Source: an uncultured Candidatus Saccharibacteria bacterium | GTDB taxonomy: Bacteria > Patescibacteriota > Saccharimonadia > Saccharimonadales > Saccharimonadaceae | Length of the DNA: 55,937 bases | Direction of reading: 5' to 3' | Assembly (NCBI GenBank): GCA_947428935.1 | Contig: CANENS010000009.1 | Coordinates: 1 to 55,937 of the forward strand | Shown here: positions 16,103 to 24,156 of the stretch, one piece after another | Position numbering within the stretch: the stretch's first letter is position 1 | Layout of the letters: each line of letters opens with the position of its first letter | Notes under the pieces: model-generated | Told to the model about the DNA's origin: nothing | What the model saw: the letters and a program-made list of their open reading frames with translations, nothing else | The model's database searches: none | Program-made: the position numbers and the translations under genes

Positions 16103-16260
16103 TTCCCACTTCCAAAATCTTACTCCTAGCCTAGAAAAGTTTACTGATGAGTACATGTATTAAATCGCCCCTGTCATTTTTGGTATTTTTCAAATACAAA
16201 AGAGTATACTTTTGTATTTGATTAGCATACTCCGGGTTTTGAAAAAAGGGTATTTTGTAA
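16103..16260 (-). repeat. right arm of the 157-bp inverted repeat
   Basis: Reverse complement of 12818-12974. Begins 11 bases after the stop codon of the enclosed gene and ends 55 bases before comEC. No target-site duplication is obvious outside the arms, although a CTCAT is shared just beyond both. Confidence 0.95.
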
Positions 16261-16315
16261 TGAAAATGAGACTCAGGGGTTGTAAAATTATCAAAAAGTA
16301 TACTATACTGCAACC

Positions 16316-18034
16316 ATGCCGAAAAAATCCCTCGGTTCAGCGAAACGAAAAGTGATATTCCTACACCCTTCTTTTTGTTTCTACGCGGGAATTTGGGGGA
16401 TTATTTTTGGTATTGTATTTGGCTTAGTTGTGCGTCAACGTTTGGATCTAAGTTGGGCTTGGCTGATCGTTGCGAGCCTATTTTTACTAATTGCGCTGCG
16501 CTTTGCGAATATTTTTATGCTGCCATTGGCGTTTTGCGCGGGGTTTATCGTAGCTAGTTTTCGGATTAATTTTGATTTGACCGGTCAGGTGCAGTTTGCC
16601 GAGCTGACGGGAAACGAAGTGACGCTTAGCGGAACCATTATGGAAGATCCAGATCCTAAGGACAATATGGTAGTATTGCGACTTTCGCGAATTTCTCTTC
16701 GTCAAGCTGCTGGAACTAGTGCTGTGGAAAACATGTGGAAAACTGGTGCAAAACTTTCCAAAAGTGGTGGAAAACTAGCAAAAAATGTGGAGAAAATTGG
16801 TGAAAACTGTGGAGAAAATGTGTATAAATATACCACAGATGGTGGAAAAGGTGTGCAAAAAGTTTTGCTGGCCTCAGTCCAAAACGCTGGAAAGATGCAA
16901 AGTTCTTCGGGTGAAGATGGAGAATGGACGAAGCTGGACGGTGTAATTTATGTGCGACTCAGTACTACGGCGGAGCTTGAACGTTCTGATCGAATTATTT
17001 TGCGTGGCAAAATTAGTGACGGATTTGGCACCTTTGTCGGCAGCATGTATCGGCCGAAATTGCTCGAGCAACAAAAACCCAATCCACCCGACCTTTTTGT
17101 CCAACTTAAAAACTGGTTTTCGCGGGCCACGCACAAATTCATTTCTAGTCCCGCGGCGGAGTTGGGGCTGGGCTATTTGATGGGCATGAAAACTGGGTTG
17201 CCGGCCGACCTCGTTACTACTCTGCAAATCGTCGGGATGACGCACGTGGTAGTTGCCTCCGGCGCGCATCTGGGAATTTTGACTAATATGGCGAAAAGGC
17301 TTTTCGGAAAATTTTCGAAGTTCGCAGGTACTTTTGCGGCGCTGCTCATGATCGTTTTTTTCGTCATGCTAGTCGGTTTCACGCCATCTATGACACGGGC
17401 AGGGCTAGTCGCTAGCCTTTCGCTCTTGGTCGGATATGTCGGCCGCAAATTTTCACCGCTGCGTTTGATTAGCTTAGTTGCTGCGCTAACTTTGCTGATT
17501 ACGCCGATCAATCTACTGAACTTAGGCTGGCAACTTTCCTTCGCCTCCTTTTTTGGCATTTTGCTGCTAGCACCGCGCATTCAAAAGTTGCTTTATGGTG
17601 GCAAAAAAGTGCCATGGCTAGCCGGTATGTTGATTACGAGCGTTGCTACTAGTTTGGTCTGTGCGCCAATTTTGATTTATAATTTTGGTAGCATTTCCTT
17701 TTTGTCACTAGTAGCGAATTTAGTCATTTTGCCGACTTTGCCTTACGCTATGTTGTTGGTTTTTCTAACCGGAATTGCTAGCTTCTGGCCTATGTTGGCG
17801 CAAGCTTTAGGAAAAATGGCGGAGCTGGTGCTCAACTTGCATATCGATCTGGTTAATTTCTTGAGTGAGAAAACGATGTTTGTGCTGACGATAGAAGCTG
17901 AGGAGCCGCGCATTTTTCTGCTTTATTTACCAATTATTATGTTTCTAGTTATCGTAGCTATTGTCCAACTTAAACGTAAGATTGGAAAAATGCCTATGCG
18001 ATCGTCGAGTCAAGCAACCAGCTCGATTTCGTAG
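16316..18034 (+). CDS. comEC: ComEC competence channel without hydrolase domain
   Basis: ComEC forms the inner-membrane pore for single-stranded DNA during natural transformation. The 572-residue protein has N-terminal membrane segments and an OB-fold region (VTLSGTIMEDPDPKDNMVVL). The competence domain carries TTLQIVGMTHVVVASGAHLG and then GFTPSMTRAGLVASLSLL, followed by many membrane helices. The C-terminal metallo-beta-lactamase domain of full-length ComEC (700-800 residues) is absent. A Lys/Gly/Asn-rich stretch of about 50 residues in the OB-fold (about residues 135-183) is encoded by motif island C and looks inserted. TATACT (16304-16309) is followed by six bases and ATG 16316, so the mRNA is probably leaderless. 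Confidence 0.9.
   Translation: MPKKSLGSAKRKVIFLHPSFCFYAGIWGIIFGIVFGLVVRQRLDLSWAWLIVASLFLLIALRFANIFMLPLAFCAGFIVASFRINFDLTGQVQFAELTGNEVTLSGTIMEDPDPKDNMVVLRLSRISLRQAAGTSAVENMWKTGAKLSKSGGKLAKNVEKIGENCGENVYKYTTDGGKGVQKVLLASVQNAGKMQSSSGEDGEWTKLDGVIYVRLSTTAELERSDRIILRGKISDGFGTFVGSMYRPKLLEQQKPNPPDLFVQLKNWFSRATHKFISSPAAELGLGYLMGMKTGLPADLVTTLQIVGMTHVVVASGAHLGILTNMAKRLFGKFSKFAGTFAALLMIVFFVMLVGFTPSMTRAGLVASLSLLVGYVGRKFSPLRLISLVAALTLLITPINLLNLGWQLSFASFFGILLLAPRIQKLLYGGKKVPWLAGMLITSVATSLVCAPILIYNFGSISFLSLVANLVILPTLPYAMLLVFLTGIASFWPMLAQALGKMAELVLNLHIDLVNFLSEKTMFVLTIEAEEPRIFLLYLPIIMFLVIVAIVQLKRKIGKMPMRSSSQATSSIS
16722..16862 (+). repeat. TGTGGAAAAC motif island C (inside comEC)
   Basis: About ten copies of the island motif on the plus strand in 140 bases, including a DnaA-box-type TGTGTATAA at 16819-16827. 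The reading frame stays open and encodes repeated GGK and ENxxK peptides. The stretch encoding ENCGENVYK is nearly identical to part of island A (GAGAAAACTGTGGAGAAAA in A), which shows common origin. Confidence 0.75.
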
Positions 18035-18076
18035 TTGTATGATTGTAAAAATATCGTATAATAAAAATAGTAAAAT

Positions 18077-18502
18077 ATGGGAAAAGAAATCAGGCAAATT
18101 TACGGTGAAGAAGAAATGCGGGCTTTTGGTGCAGAAGTGGCGCAGAATTTGGCGCGCCCCGTGGTTTTAGAATTGGTTGGTGATGTGGGGGTCGGAAAAA
18201 CCACTTTTACCCAAGGCTTGGCACATGAGCTAGGAGTTCAAGAACCGCTAACCAGCCCTAGTTTTACCATTTCCAAACGCTACGCCTTGCCGGATGGTGG
18301 GGAATTAGTGCATTATGATTTCTACCGCTTGGCAGACCCGGGAATTATGCGGGATGAACTGGCGGAAACTTTGGCAAATCCAGCGAATGTAGTAGTAATC
18401 GAATGGGGAGGAGAAGTGGCGGAATTATTACCAAAGAATAGGCTGCGTTTGGTGCTTGCGCTGACTGACGACGGTAGCCGCAGGGTAGAAGTAGACGATT
18501 AG
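18077..18502 (+). CDS. tsaE: tRNA t6A37 synthesis ATPase TsaE
   Basis: TsaE is the ATPase partner of TsaB and TsaD in making N6-threonylcarbamoyladenosine at position 37 of ANN-decoding tRNAs. The 141-residue protein has the P-loop GDVGVGKTTFTQGLAHEL (residues about 36-53), the family motif TSPSFTISKRYAL, HYDFYRLADP, and VVVIEWGGEVAELLP. All are in normal order and length. There is a TATAAT box 14 bases before the ATG and no Shine-Dalgarno. tsaB follows 39 bases downstream with its own TATAAT. Confidence 0.95.
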   Translation: MGKEIRQIYGEEEMRAFGAEVAQNLARPVVLELVGDVGVGKTTFTQGLAHELGVQEPLTSPSFTISKRYALPDGGELVHYDFYRLADPGIMRDELAETLANPANVVVIEWGGEVAELLPKNRLRLVLALTDDGSRRVEVDD

Positions 18503-18541
18503 TCGATTATTTAATGATCTTATTGTATAATTATATATATT

Positions 18542-18874
18542 ATGAAAATGTATCTCGATACCTCGACTAATAATTGTATTCTGCGCTTAGATGATAAGGA
18601 ATATCGGTGGGCAGCAGGGCATCAAACGTCGGAAGGGCTGCACGAATTTATCCATAATTGTTTGCAAAAAAATGATGCGGAGTGGCGCGATATCTCAGGA
18701 ATTACTTTTTATGCTGGCCCCGGGTCTTTTACGGGCCTGAGAATTGGCGCGGCGATAGTTAATGCGTTGGCGGACGTTTTGCAAATCCCGCTTTATGACC
18801 AGCATGGTCAGCTTCACCAAATTATTATGCCAGAATATGGGCGTCCAGCCAATATTTCACAGCCGCGTAAATGA
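18542..18874 (+). CDS. tsaB: shortened TsaB
   Basis: TsaB is the inactive partner that binds TsaD and TsaE in the t6A complex. At 110 residues this covers only the N-terminal ASKHA-type half of the usual 220-230 residues. The start MKMYLDTSTNNCILRL and the key segment ITFYAGPGSFTGLRIGAAIV are clear, while the C-terminal half is absent. The stop is clean and no decayed remainder is seen downstream. This therefore looks like a stable short form rather than a fresh truncation. The retained half contains the interface used to bind TsaD in known structures, so function is plausible. Confidence 0.85.
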   Translation: MKMYLDTSTNNCILRLDDKEYRWAAGHQTSEGLHEFIHNCLQKNDAEWRDISGITFYAGPGSFTGLRIGAAIVNALADVLQIPLYDQHGQLHQIIMPEYGRPANISQPRK

Positions 18875-18979
18875 AATATTAAATTTTGCTTAGAATTAAA
18901 CTTTTCGTCTATACCTGTGAGCAAAGTTATGTTATACTTGAAATAGAACTTTATTAATTTTATATTTATTTGTTGACCC

Positions 18980-19003
18980 GTCAATATAGCGCAAAATATT
19001 GAC
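18980..19003. promoter_or_regulatory. inverted repeat upstream of rny, possible operator
   Basis: GTCAATAT (18980-18987) and ATATTGAC (18996-19003) form a perfect 8-bp inverted repeat with an 8-base spacer, 23 bases before the rny start codon. The Shine-Dalgarno AGGAAAGG lies between. It could be an operator for a dimeric regulator or a 5' mRNA hairpin. Confidence 0.5.
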
Positions 19004-19025
19004 AAACAATTAGGAAAGGTACATT

Positions 19026-20543
19026 ATGAGCATAATTGGAACGATAGTTGTACTTGTGTTGGGAATTTTGATCGGCGCAGGTGCACTATTTGCTTATGAT
19101 AAGAAAAATGAAAATGGTGGTAAGAATAAAGCTGATGACTTAGTCCGAAAAGCCAAAAACGAAGCCTCGGATATCGTTCTCCAAGCCAAAACTAACGCTG
19201 CAGATATTGCTACTAAATCGCAGCAAGAAGAGGCTGAACGTCGGCGCGAGTGGAAAAACACCGAGCGGCGTCTTTCTGAGCGCGAAAATAATCTCGATAA
19301 TAAACTTGACCAGCTAGAGAAGAAAACCGAGCGCCTAGCGCGGCAAGAAAAAGAACTGGATGACCTGAAAAATGAGGTTCATCAGATCCGCGATCGTCAG
19401 CAGGAGAAATTGGAAAAAATCGCCAATCTTTCAAAGGAAGCAGCGCGGGACAAGCTGATGCAGATGACCGAGCGTGATATTAAGCAAGATTTGGCCGGCC
19501 TGGTCGCTAAAGAGCAAAAGGAAATTAAACACGAAGTCGACGAAGCGGCGCAAGCAATTTTATTGACGGCCATGGAACGCATGTCATCGGAAGTAACGGC
19601 TGATCGAACGGTTACGGCTTTGAAGCTGCCAGATGACGATATGAAAGGTCGCATCATTGGTAAAGAAGGGCGCAACATCCAGGCTCTGCAACGCGCAACT
19701 GGCGTTGATATTATGGTGGATGATACGCCGGGAATGGTGGTGCTTTCGAGCTTTGATCCGATTCGTCGACAGGTGGCGCGTTATGCCCTCGAACGTTTGA
19801 TGAAAGATGGTCGTATTAACCCGAGTTCGATCGAAGAGGCAGTCGCGAAAGCTGAACGTGAGATTGAGAAGGAAGTCGTACGCGCCGGGGAAGATGCGGC
19901 GCGCGAGGTAGGTGTTGTGGGCGTGCCGCGTGAATTGCTGCATTTACTCGGAGAGCTTAAATTCCGTACTAGCTATGGTCAAAACGTATTATTGCACTCC
20001 GTGGAAATGGCGCACATTGCCGGCATGATTGCAGAAGAAATCGGCGCCAATAAGCGAGTAGCAAAAACCGCCGCGCTCTTGCATGACATTGGCAAAGCCG
20101 TAACTCACAAAATTGAGGGTAAACACGCCGAAATTGGCGCCGAGCTGGCGAAGAAATACGGTATGCCGGACGATGTAGTACACGCCATGGCCGCCCATCA
20201 TGACGATATTGAACCAACCACTCCGGAAGCTGTCATTATTAAGATTGTCGATTCGCTTTCCGCAGCGCGCCCCGGCGCACGCAATATTTCGGCTGAGAAT
20301 TTTGCCGAACGCATGCGTGACCTCGAAAATATCGCTACCAGTTTCCCGGGCATCGACAAAGCTTATGCTATTTCTGCCGGGCGTGAGATCCGGGTGATTG
20401 TCGAGCCGAAACAGATCGACGATTTGTCTGCCCTGAAAATGGCACGTGACATTGCCAATAAAATAGAGGCAACCATGTCTTATCCCGGCGTGATTAAAGT
20501 TAATGTGATTCGAGAGACGCGCGCCGTTGAATATGCTAAGTAG
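19026..20543 (+). CDS. rny: ribonuclease Y
   Basis: RNase Y is the membrane-bound endoribonuclease that starts mRNA decay in many bacteria lacking RNase E. The 505-residue protein has an N-terminal membrane helix (IIGTIVVLVLGILIGAGALF) and a long coiled coil (about residues 30-170). Next comes a KH RNA-binding domain with RIIGKEGRNIQALQ, then an HD domain with LLHSVEMAH, LLHDIGKAV and MAAHHDD as metal-binding motifs. The C-terminal domain is normal. The Shine-Dalgarno AGGAAAGG precedes ATG 19026. The end overlaps the next gene by 11 bases, suggesting translational coupling. Confidence 0.97.
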   Translation: MSIIGTIVVLVLGILIGAGALFAYDKKNENGGKNKADDLVRKAKNEASDIVLQAKTNAADIATKSQQEEAERRREWKNTERRLSERENNLDNKLDQLEKKTERLARQEKELDDLKNEVHQIRDRQQEKLEKIANLSKEAARDKLMQMTERDIKQDLAGLVAKEQKEIKHEVDEAAQAILLTAMERMSSEVTADRTVTALKLPDDDMKGRIIGKEGRNIQALQRATGVDIMVDDTPGMVVLSSFDPIRRQVARYALERLMKDGRINPSSIEEAVAKAEREIEKEVVRAGEDAAREVGVVGVPRELLHLLGELKFRTSYGQNVLLHSVEMAHIAGMIAEEIGANKRVAKTAALLHDIGKAVTHKIEGKHAEIGAELAKKYGMPDDVVHAMAAHHDDIEPTTPEAVIIKIVDSLSAARPGARNISAENFAERMRDLENIATSFPGIDKAYAISAGREIRVIVEPKQIDDLSALKMARDIANKIEATMSYPGVIKVNVIRETRAVEYAK

Positions 20544-21393
20544 CCATACCGACCGAGATTCCGCTAAAGTAAAAGCTCTCGCCGAGCATGGTAAGGGTGA
20601 TCAAGATTGTGAATGTCTGCAAGCCGAATTAAGCGGCACACGTTCGGAGGCGGATGATTGCGGCGCCAGCCTCACGATTTCTGACCAGCCGATCGTGCGT
20701 AAGCGTCTTTCGCGAAAAACGAAGATAAAAGTTATCTTGGTCGGGATCATCGTCGCGATCTTAGCGGTTTTAATTATCTTAGATCTAGCTTTCGATGGTC
20801 CAGTTACACATCTTTTATCCAATCGTGATGAATTAGTTAGTTGGATTGAGTCCACGGGTCCATTTGGTCCAGTCATCTTCATCGTACTGCAGATTTTGCA
20901 AACTGTAGTTGCGCCAATTCCGGGGCAAATCGTCGGCAGCGTAGGCGGTTTTCTCTTCGGCGGCTGGGGGATATTGTGGACTTTGATCGGCAGCACCATC
21001 GGCTGCTGGATTGTCTTTGTCTTGGCGCGCAAATTTGGGCGGCCGCTGCTCGAAAAAATTTTCAAGAAATCGGTAATTAAAAAGTTTGACTTTGTGCTCG
21101 AGGCTAAGAGCGCAGCGCTGATTCTTTTTGCGGTATTTTTATTGCCCGGGCTACCGGACGACATGGTTTGCTATCTAGCGGGCTTGACTAACGTGCCGAT
21201 TTCGCAATTAGTTGTCCTGGTCACTCTGGGGCATCTACCAACGATTGTTTTAACTAATTACCTTGGCTCCGGCTTGAGCGATAACCTTTTCCTGGTGGTA
21301 TTAATCGGCGTGGCGGCTATGTTAGTTTTGGGCTTGGCCACGTGGCAACGAGAACGAATCATGAATTTCTTAAAACGGATTGCAAAAAAGTAG
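20533..21393 (+). CDS. DedA/TVP38-type VTT-domain membrane protein
   Basis: The protein of about 286 residues has a polar N-terminal cytoplasmic region (about residues 1-60), then several membrane helices with the VTT-domain signature: VVAPIPGQIVGSVGGFLFGG, GSTIGCWIVFVLARKFGRP, and FAVFLLPGLPDDMVCYLAGL. VTT/DedA proteins are implicated in lipid flipping and membrane homeostasis. ATG 20533 is chosen over an upstream TTG at 20527. The gene overlaps the end of rny by 11 bases, so it is probably co-transcribed. The specific lipid substrate is unknown. Confidence 0.88.
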   Translation: MLSSHTDRDSAKVKALAEHGKGDQDCECLQAELSGTRSEADDCGASLTISDQPIVRKRLSRKTKIKVILVGIIVAILAVLIILDLAFDGPVTHLLSNRDELVSWIESTGPFGPVIFIVLQILQTVVAPIPGQIVGSVGGFLFGGWGILWTLIGSTIGCWIVFVLARKFGRPLLEKIFKKSVIKKFDFVLEAKSAALILFAVFLLPGLPDDMVCYLAGLTNVPISQLVVLVTLGHLPTIVLTNYLGSGLSDNLFLVVLIGVAAMLVLGLATWQRERIMNFLKRIAKK

Positions 21394-21409
21394 TTGGAAA
21401 GCTAGCGAA

Positions 21410-21955
21410 ATGAAACTATATATCGTGCGGCATGGTGAGACAAATTATAATGTGTTAGGATTACATAATGCCGATCCGGCGATTAGGGTTGTATTAACTG
21501 AAAAAGGGATCCAGGACGCGAAGGGTGTAGCCCGAAAATTACAGTCCACCAAAATTGATCAGATCTTTGTTTCTGAACTTCCGCGTACGCAGGAGACGGC
21601 GCATATTATTAACCATGAGCATCAAGCTCCAATTACGATTGACGCAAGACTAAATGATATTGATGCCGGTTTCGAAGGTAAAAGTGTTGACGAGTATCAT
21701 GCTTTGCGCGACGCGGCGCCCGATAGTTATAATTTTCGGTACGAAGGCCACGAAGCGCCGAGTGATGTTCACGACCGAATTGCGAATTTTCTCGGTTCTT
21801 TACGTGCAAGCCCGACTTTGCAAAATCAAAATATTCTCGTGGTCACCAGCAAACATTGTTATCGTCATTTCCAATCCTTGATTGATGGAATTGACCCGCA
21901 CCAAACCCTGCGTAAAGAAATACTAAACGGCCAGATTCTAGAGCGTGAAATATAA
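21410..21955 (+). CDS. histidine phosphatase family protein
   Basis: This 181-residue protein of the phosphoglycerate-mutase-like histidine phosphatase superfamily begins with the catalytic motif LYIVRHGETNYN, in which the His accepts the phosphate. Further motifs are VSELPRTQETAHII and NDIDAGFEGKSVDEY with the conserved acid. The second catalytic His is probably in VVTSKHCYRH. ATG 21410 is used because RHG homology starts there and TTGGAAAG precedes it. An upstream in-frame start would overlap the membrane gene. The substrate could be a sugar phosphate, a nucleotide or a phosphoprotein. Confidence 0.88.
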   Translation: MKLYIVRHGETNYNVLGLHNADPAIRVVLTEKGIQDAKGVARKLQSTKIDQIFVSELPRTQETAHIINHEHQAPITIDARLNDIDAGFEGKSVDEYHALRDAAPDSYNFRYEGHEAPSDVHDRIANFLGSLRASPTLQNQNILVVTSKHCYRHFQSLIDGIDPHQTLRKEILNGQILEREI

Positions 21956-21966
21956 CCGTTAAAATC

Positions 21967-22548
21967 TTAGCCATAATTGTATAGCGCAGGTAGATCCAAG
22001 AGTTCTTGCAGACTATTTACTTTAGCAAAGCAACAATGGTTGATATACCGCGCACTCGGATTTTTACTCAGTTGCTTCAGCTCCTGAAAGGTAAGCTCCT
22101 GTCGCTCAATTTTTTCACCAGCATCGAGCTTTTGCGGATATTCGCCAATGCATTCGGTTGCCAGAAAAGTGTAGACAATGCGATCAACCTTTGAATTCGG
22201 CTGGCGCGTCTCGATTAATTTCCAATTTTTAAATTCAAGACCTGACTCCTCTAATAGTTCACGCTTCGCCGCCATGAGCTCATTCTCTGAAGCATGGTCA
22301 TGGCGCCCACCAGGAAAAGAATAATACCATTCGTCACGTGTCGGCTGCTTTTCTTTTGAGATGACAATTTTATCATCGCGCACCGCAATCGTCATGACCG
22401 TATCCGGCGCCTTAAGCATTTCGAAAGTTTCAATCGAATCATCATACATTTTCTGTGGCCACTGATAGACCTCAAAAATCACCCCGCGAAATTTCAATTC
22501 CGCTCCTTTTGGCAAAAGCCGAGTATTTTTAGGCACAAAACACCTCAT
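21967..22548 (-). CDS. NUDIX hydrolase
   Basis: This 193-residue NUDIX protein hydrolyses a nucleoside diphosphate linked to another moiety. The NUDIX box is complete: GGRHDHASENELMAAKRELL directly followed by EESGL, with the metal-binding REx2EExGx pattern. The N-terminal strand region (KFRGVIFEVYQWPQKMYD) resembles ADP-ribose or mutT-like NUDIX proteins found beside mobile regions. It is convergent with the phosphatase gene, with 11 bases between stops. The exact substrate cannot be called. Confidence 0.88.
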   Translation of the reverse strand: MRCFVPKNTRLLPKGAELKFRGVIFEVYQWPQKMYDDSIETFEMLKAPDTVMTIAVRDDKIVISKEKQPTRDEWYYSFPGGRHDHASENELMAAKRELLEESGLEFKNWKLIETRQPNSKVDRIVYTFLATECIGEYPQKLDAGEKIERQELTFQELKQLSKNPSARYINHCCFAKVNSLQELLDLPALYNYG

Positions 22549-22684
22549 TATATAACAATACTAGCGCAGATTAGATAAAAAATCAAGTATAAAATCTAAG
22601 AAAAGTTTTGTTTTTGTCAATTTGAGTAATTTTTGAATATTTGCGGCATAATATAATCATAAATATTAAGACAAAAGGAGAAAA

Positions 22685-22957
22685 ATGAGTCTCAAAAATA
22701 TTAATCAAGAAATTAGCAAAACCGCAAAAGAAGATTTCGAAAAAACCAAGGAAGATTTTAGCAAAGCTAAAGACAAAGCAGGTGAGATTAAAGACGATCT
22801 TGGTGAAGAATTGCATGGGGCCGGAGAAACGGTCGGCGAGAAATTTCACGAGGCCGGACAGAATACCTCGAATTTCTTTGCGAAACAAGAACAGAAGATT
22901 GGCGGCGCTATGGAGCACGGCGGCGAATCTCTAGAAAAGCACGCTCAAGGAAAATAG
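22685..22957 (+). CDS. small hydrophilic LEA/CsbD-like protein
   Basis: This 90-residue protein is very hydrophilic, with repeating Lys, Asp, Glu and Ala and no Cys (for example KTAKEDFEKTKEDFSKAKDK). That pattern resembles late-embryogenesis-abundant or CsbD-type stress proteins, which are helical or disordered and protect membranes or proteins. It has a TATAAT box near 22652, AAAAGGAG before the ATG, and a strong terminator at 22975-23005, so it is an independent, probably well-expressed unit. The stress link is an inference from composition. Confidence 0.75.
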   Translation: MSLKNINQEISKTAKEDFEKTKEDFSKAKDKAGEIKDDLGEELHGAGETVGEKFHEAGQNTSNFFAKQEQKIGGAMEHGGESLEKHAQGK

Positions 22958-22974
22958 TCTAATCGGCAAAATTG

Positions 22975-23005
22975 ACCCCATCAACCGCAAAGTTGGTGGG
23001 GTTTA
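22975..23005 (+). terminator. rho-independent terminator
   Basis: CCCCATCAAC (22976-22985) pairs with GTTGGTGGGG (22992-23001, one G-U pair), followed by TTTAT. Confidence 0.8.
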
Positions 23006-23048
23006 TGCATATCTGATATAATTGAGGCAAGATAAACGAAAGGAAAAC

Positions 23049-23723
23049 ATGAAACTAATTCTGGCGTCGTCTGGCTTTACTAATGAACCGATTATCCAAG
23101 CTTGCGAGGAGTTGGCGGGTAAACCGCGTGCGGAGATTAATTTCTTGATTATTAACGAGGCGATTAAAGGCGAGCCGGGAGATCATCGTTGGTTTATTGA
23201 AGGAGTGGAGGAGATCGCGGATAATTTCGGCGGTAACATTGAATTCGTCGATTTGCAGTCGCAACCGCTCGAATATGTTGAAGCACGCATTGAACTTGCT
23301 GATGCGATCTTTTGCTTTGGCGGCAATACGGATTATTTGGCAAATGTATTGAGAAAAACTGGTTTTGCTGATATTTTGCCAAAAATTCTCGCGGAAAAAG
23401 TTTGGATTGGCAGTTCGGCGGGGTCGTGCGTGCTCTGCCATAAGGAATCAAAGGATACGCAAGAAAATATTTTCAATGAAGACCGTTTGGCGGAAAATTA
23501 TCTGAACCTTGTGCCGATATTTTTTCTGCCGCATTTTCATAGTGATTGGTTTCCGCAACTCAAAGAAGAAGTAGCGATTCGCGAGTCAAGGAGTACCGAT
23601 CTACCAGTTTATTTGATGTCAGACCAATCGGCACTCGTCGTCACTGGCGAAAAAGGGAATTTGAATTATAAGCTGATTGGGGATGATTATCTTGTGGCAA
23701 AAAATGGTGAGACGATCGGATGA
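23049..23723 (+). CDS. peptidase E-like S51 family protein
   Basis: This 224-residue protein resembles peptidase E (S51), a serine peptidase of the class I glutamine amidotransferase fold that cleaves N-terminal Asp dipeptides. The nucleophile elbow is visible as VWIGSSAGSCVL. FCFGGNTDYLANVL, a typical S51 motif, lies earlier, and LPHFHSDWFPQL probably supplies the catalytic His. The start at ATG 23049 has AAAGGAAAA before it; an upstream in-frame start at 23022 lies in the promoter. A second, more divergent copy is at 32286-32972. In this lineage these may act on imported host peptides, which is an inference. Confidence 0.85.
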   Translation: MKLILASSGFTNEPIIQACEELAGKPRAEINFLIINEAIKGEPGDHRWFIEGVEEIADNFGGNIEFVDLQSQPLEYVEARIELADAIFCFGGNTDYLANVLRKTGFADILPKILAEKVWIGSSAGSCVLCHKESKDTQENIFNEDRLAENYLNLVPIFFLPHFHSDWFPQLKEEVAIRESRSTDLPVYLMSDQSALVVTGEKGNLNYKLIGDDYLVAKNGETIG

Positions 23724-23756
23724 ACTGAGAAAAGTAAAATTAGATTATCAAAAATA

Positions 23757-24113
23757 CTACTTATCTGCCATATAAACATTATGACAAGATTGGCAGGTGA
23801 TTTCTAGATGGTAATTGGAGATTCTATTCTCTAGAATTGTAATCAATGGTGCATGGTTTTCGGGACAACACAGGCGGTTTCTGATGATCTCTAAATTTCG
23901 CGCTGACTGTTTACCGGTCTCGCTATCTTCGAAATTAATACGGATCTTACCTTGGTTCCCGCACTGGCATCGGTATTTTAATAGAATCTCGTCATAAGTA
24001 GCATAGCATAAGAAACCGATATTCTCATTACACCTGTTGCAATAAATCTATTCGCCGTAGTTATTTGCCAGCTTTGTGCCGATCAACTCTTTTTCTCTGA
24101 TATTTCTCGACAC
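23757..24113 (-). pseudogene. zinc-ribbon-like gene with internal stop
   Basis: Reading leftwards, one frame gives YCNRCNENIGFLCYATYDE, then YRCQCGNQGKIRINFED, CCPENHAPLITIL and ITCQSCHNVYMADK before TAG at 23757. The four Cys pairs indicate a zinc-ribbon-like fold. The same frame continues upstream as ELIGTKLANNYGE but is interrupted by TAG at 24048-24050. The best start (an ATG at about 24120, just after a TATAAT box) lies in another frame, joined through an A5 tract. Two lesions suggest a decayed gene. If read through, the product would be about 120 residues. I do not recognise the family. Confidence 0.6.
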
Positions 24114-24156
24114 ACTTCCATTGTATTATATGCTGTTACGCAAGAAAATAACAACT

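Noticed and set aside
12818-16260. The inverted-repeat unit as a classical insertion sequence
   Set aside because: No transposase is encoded and no clear target-site duplication is visible, so a non-autonomous or invertible unit is more likely.
24048-24050. Stop-codon reassignment (TAG or TGA read as an amino acid)
   Set aside because: All large intact genes end normally at TAA, TAG or TGA and none needs read-through. The internal TAG is limited to one decayed gene.
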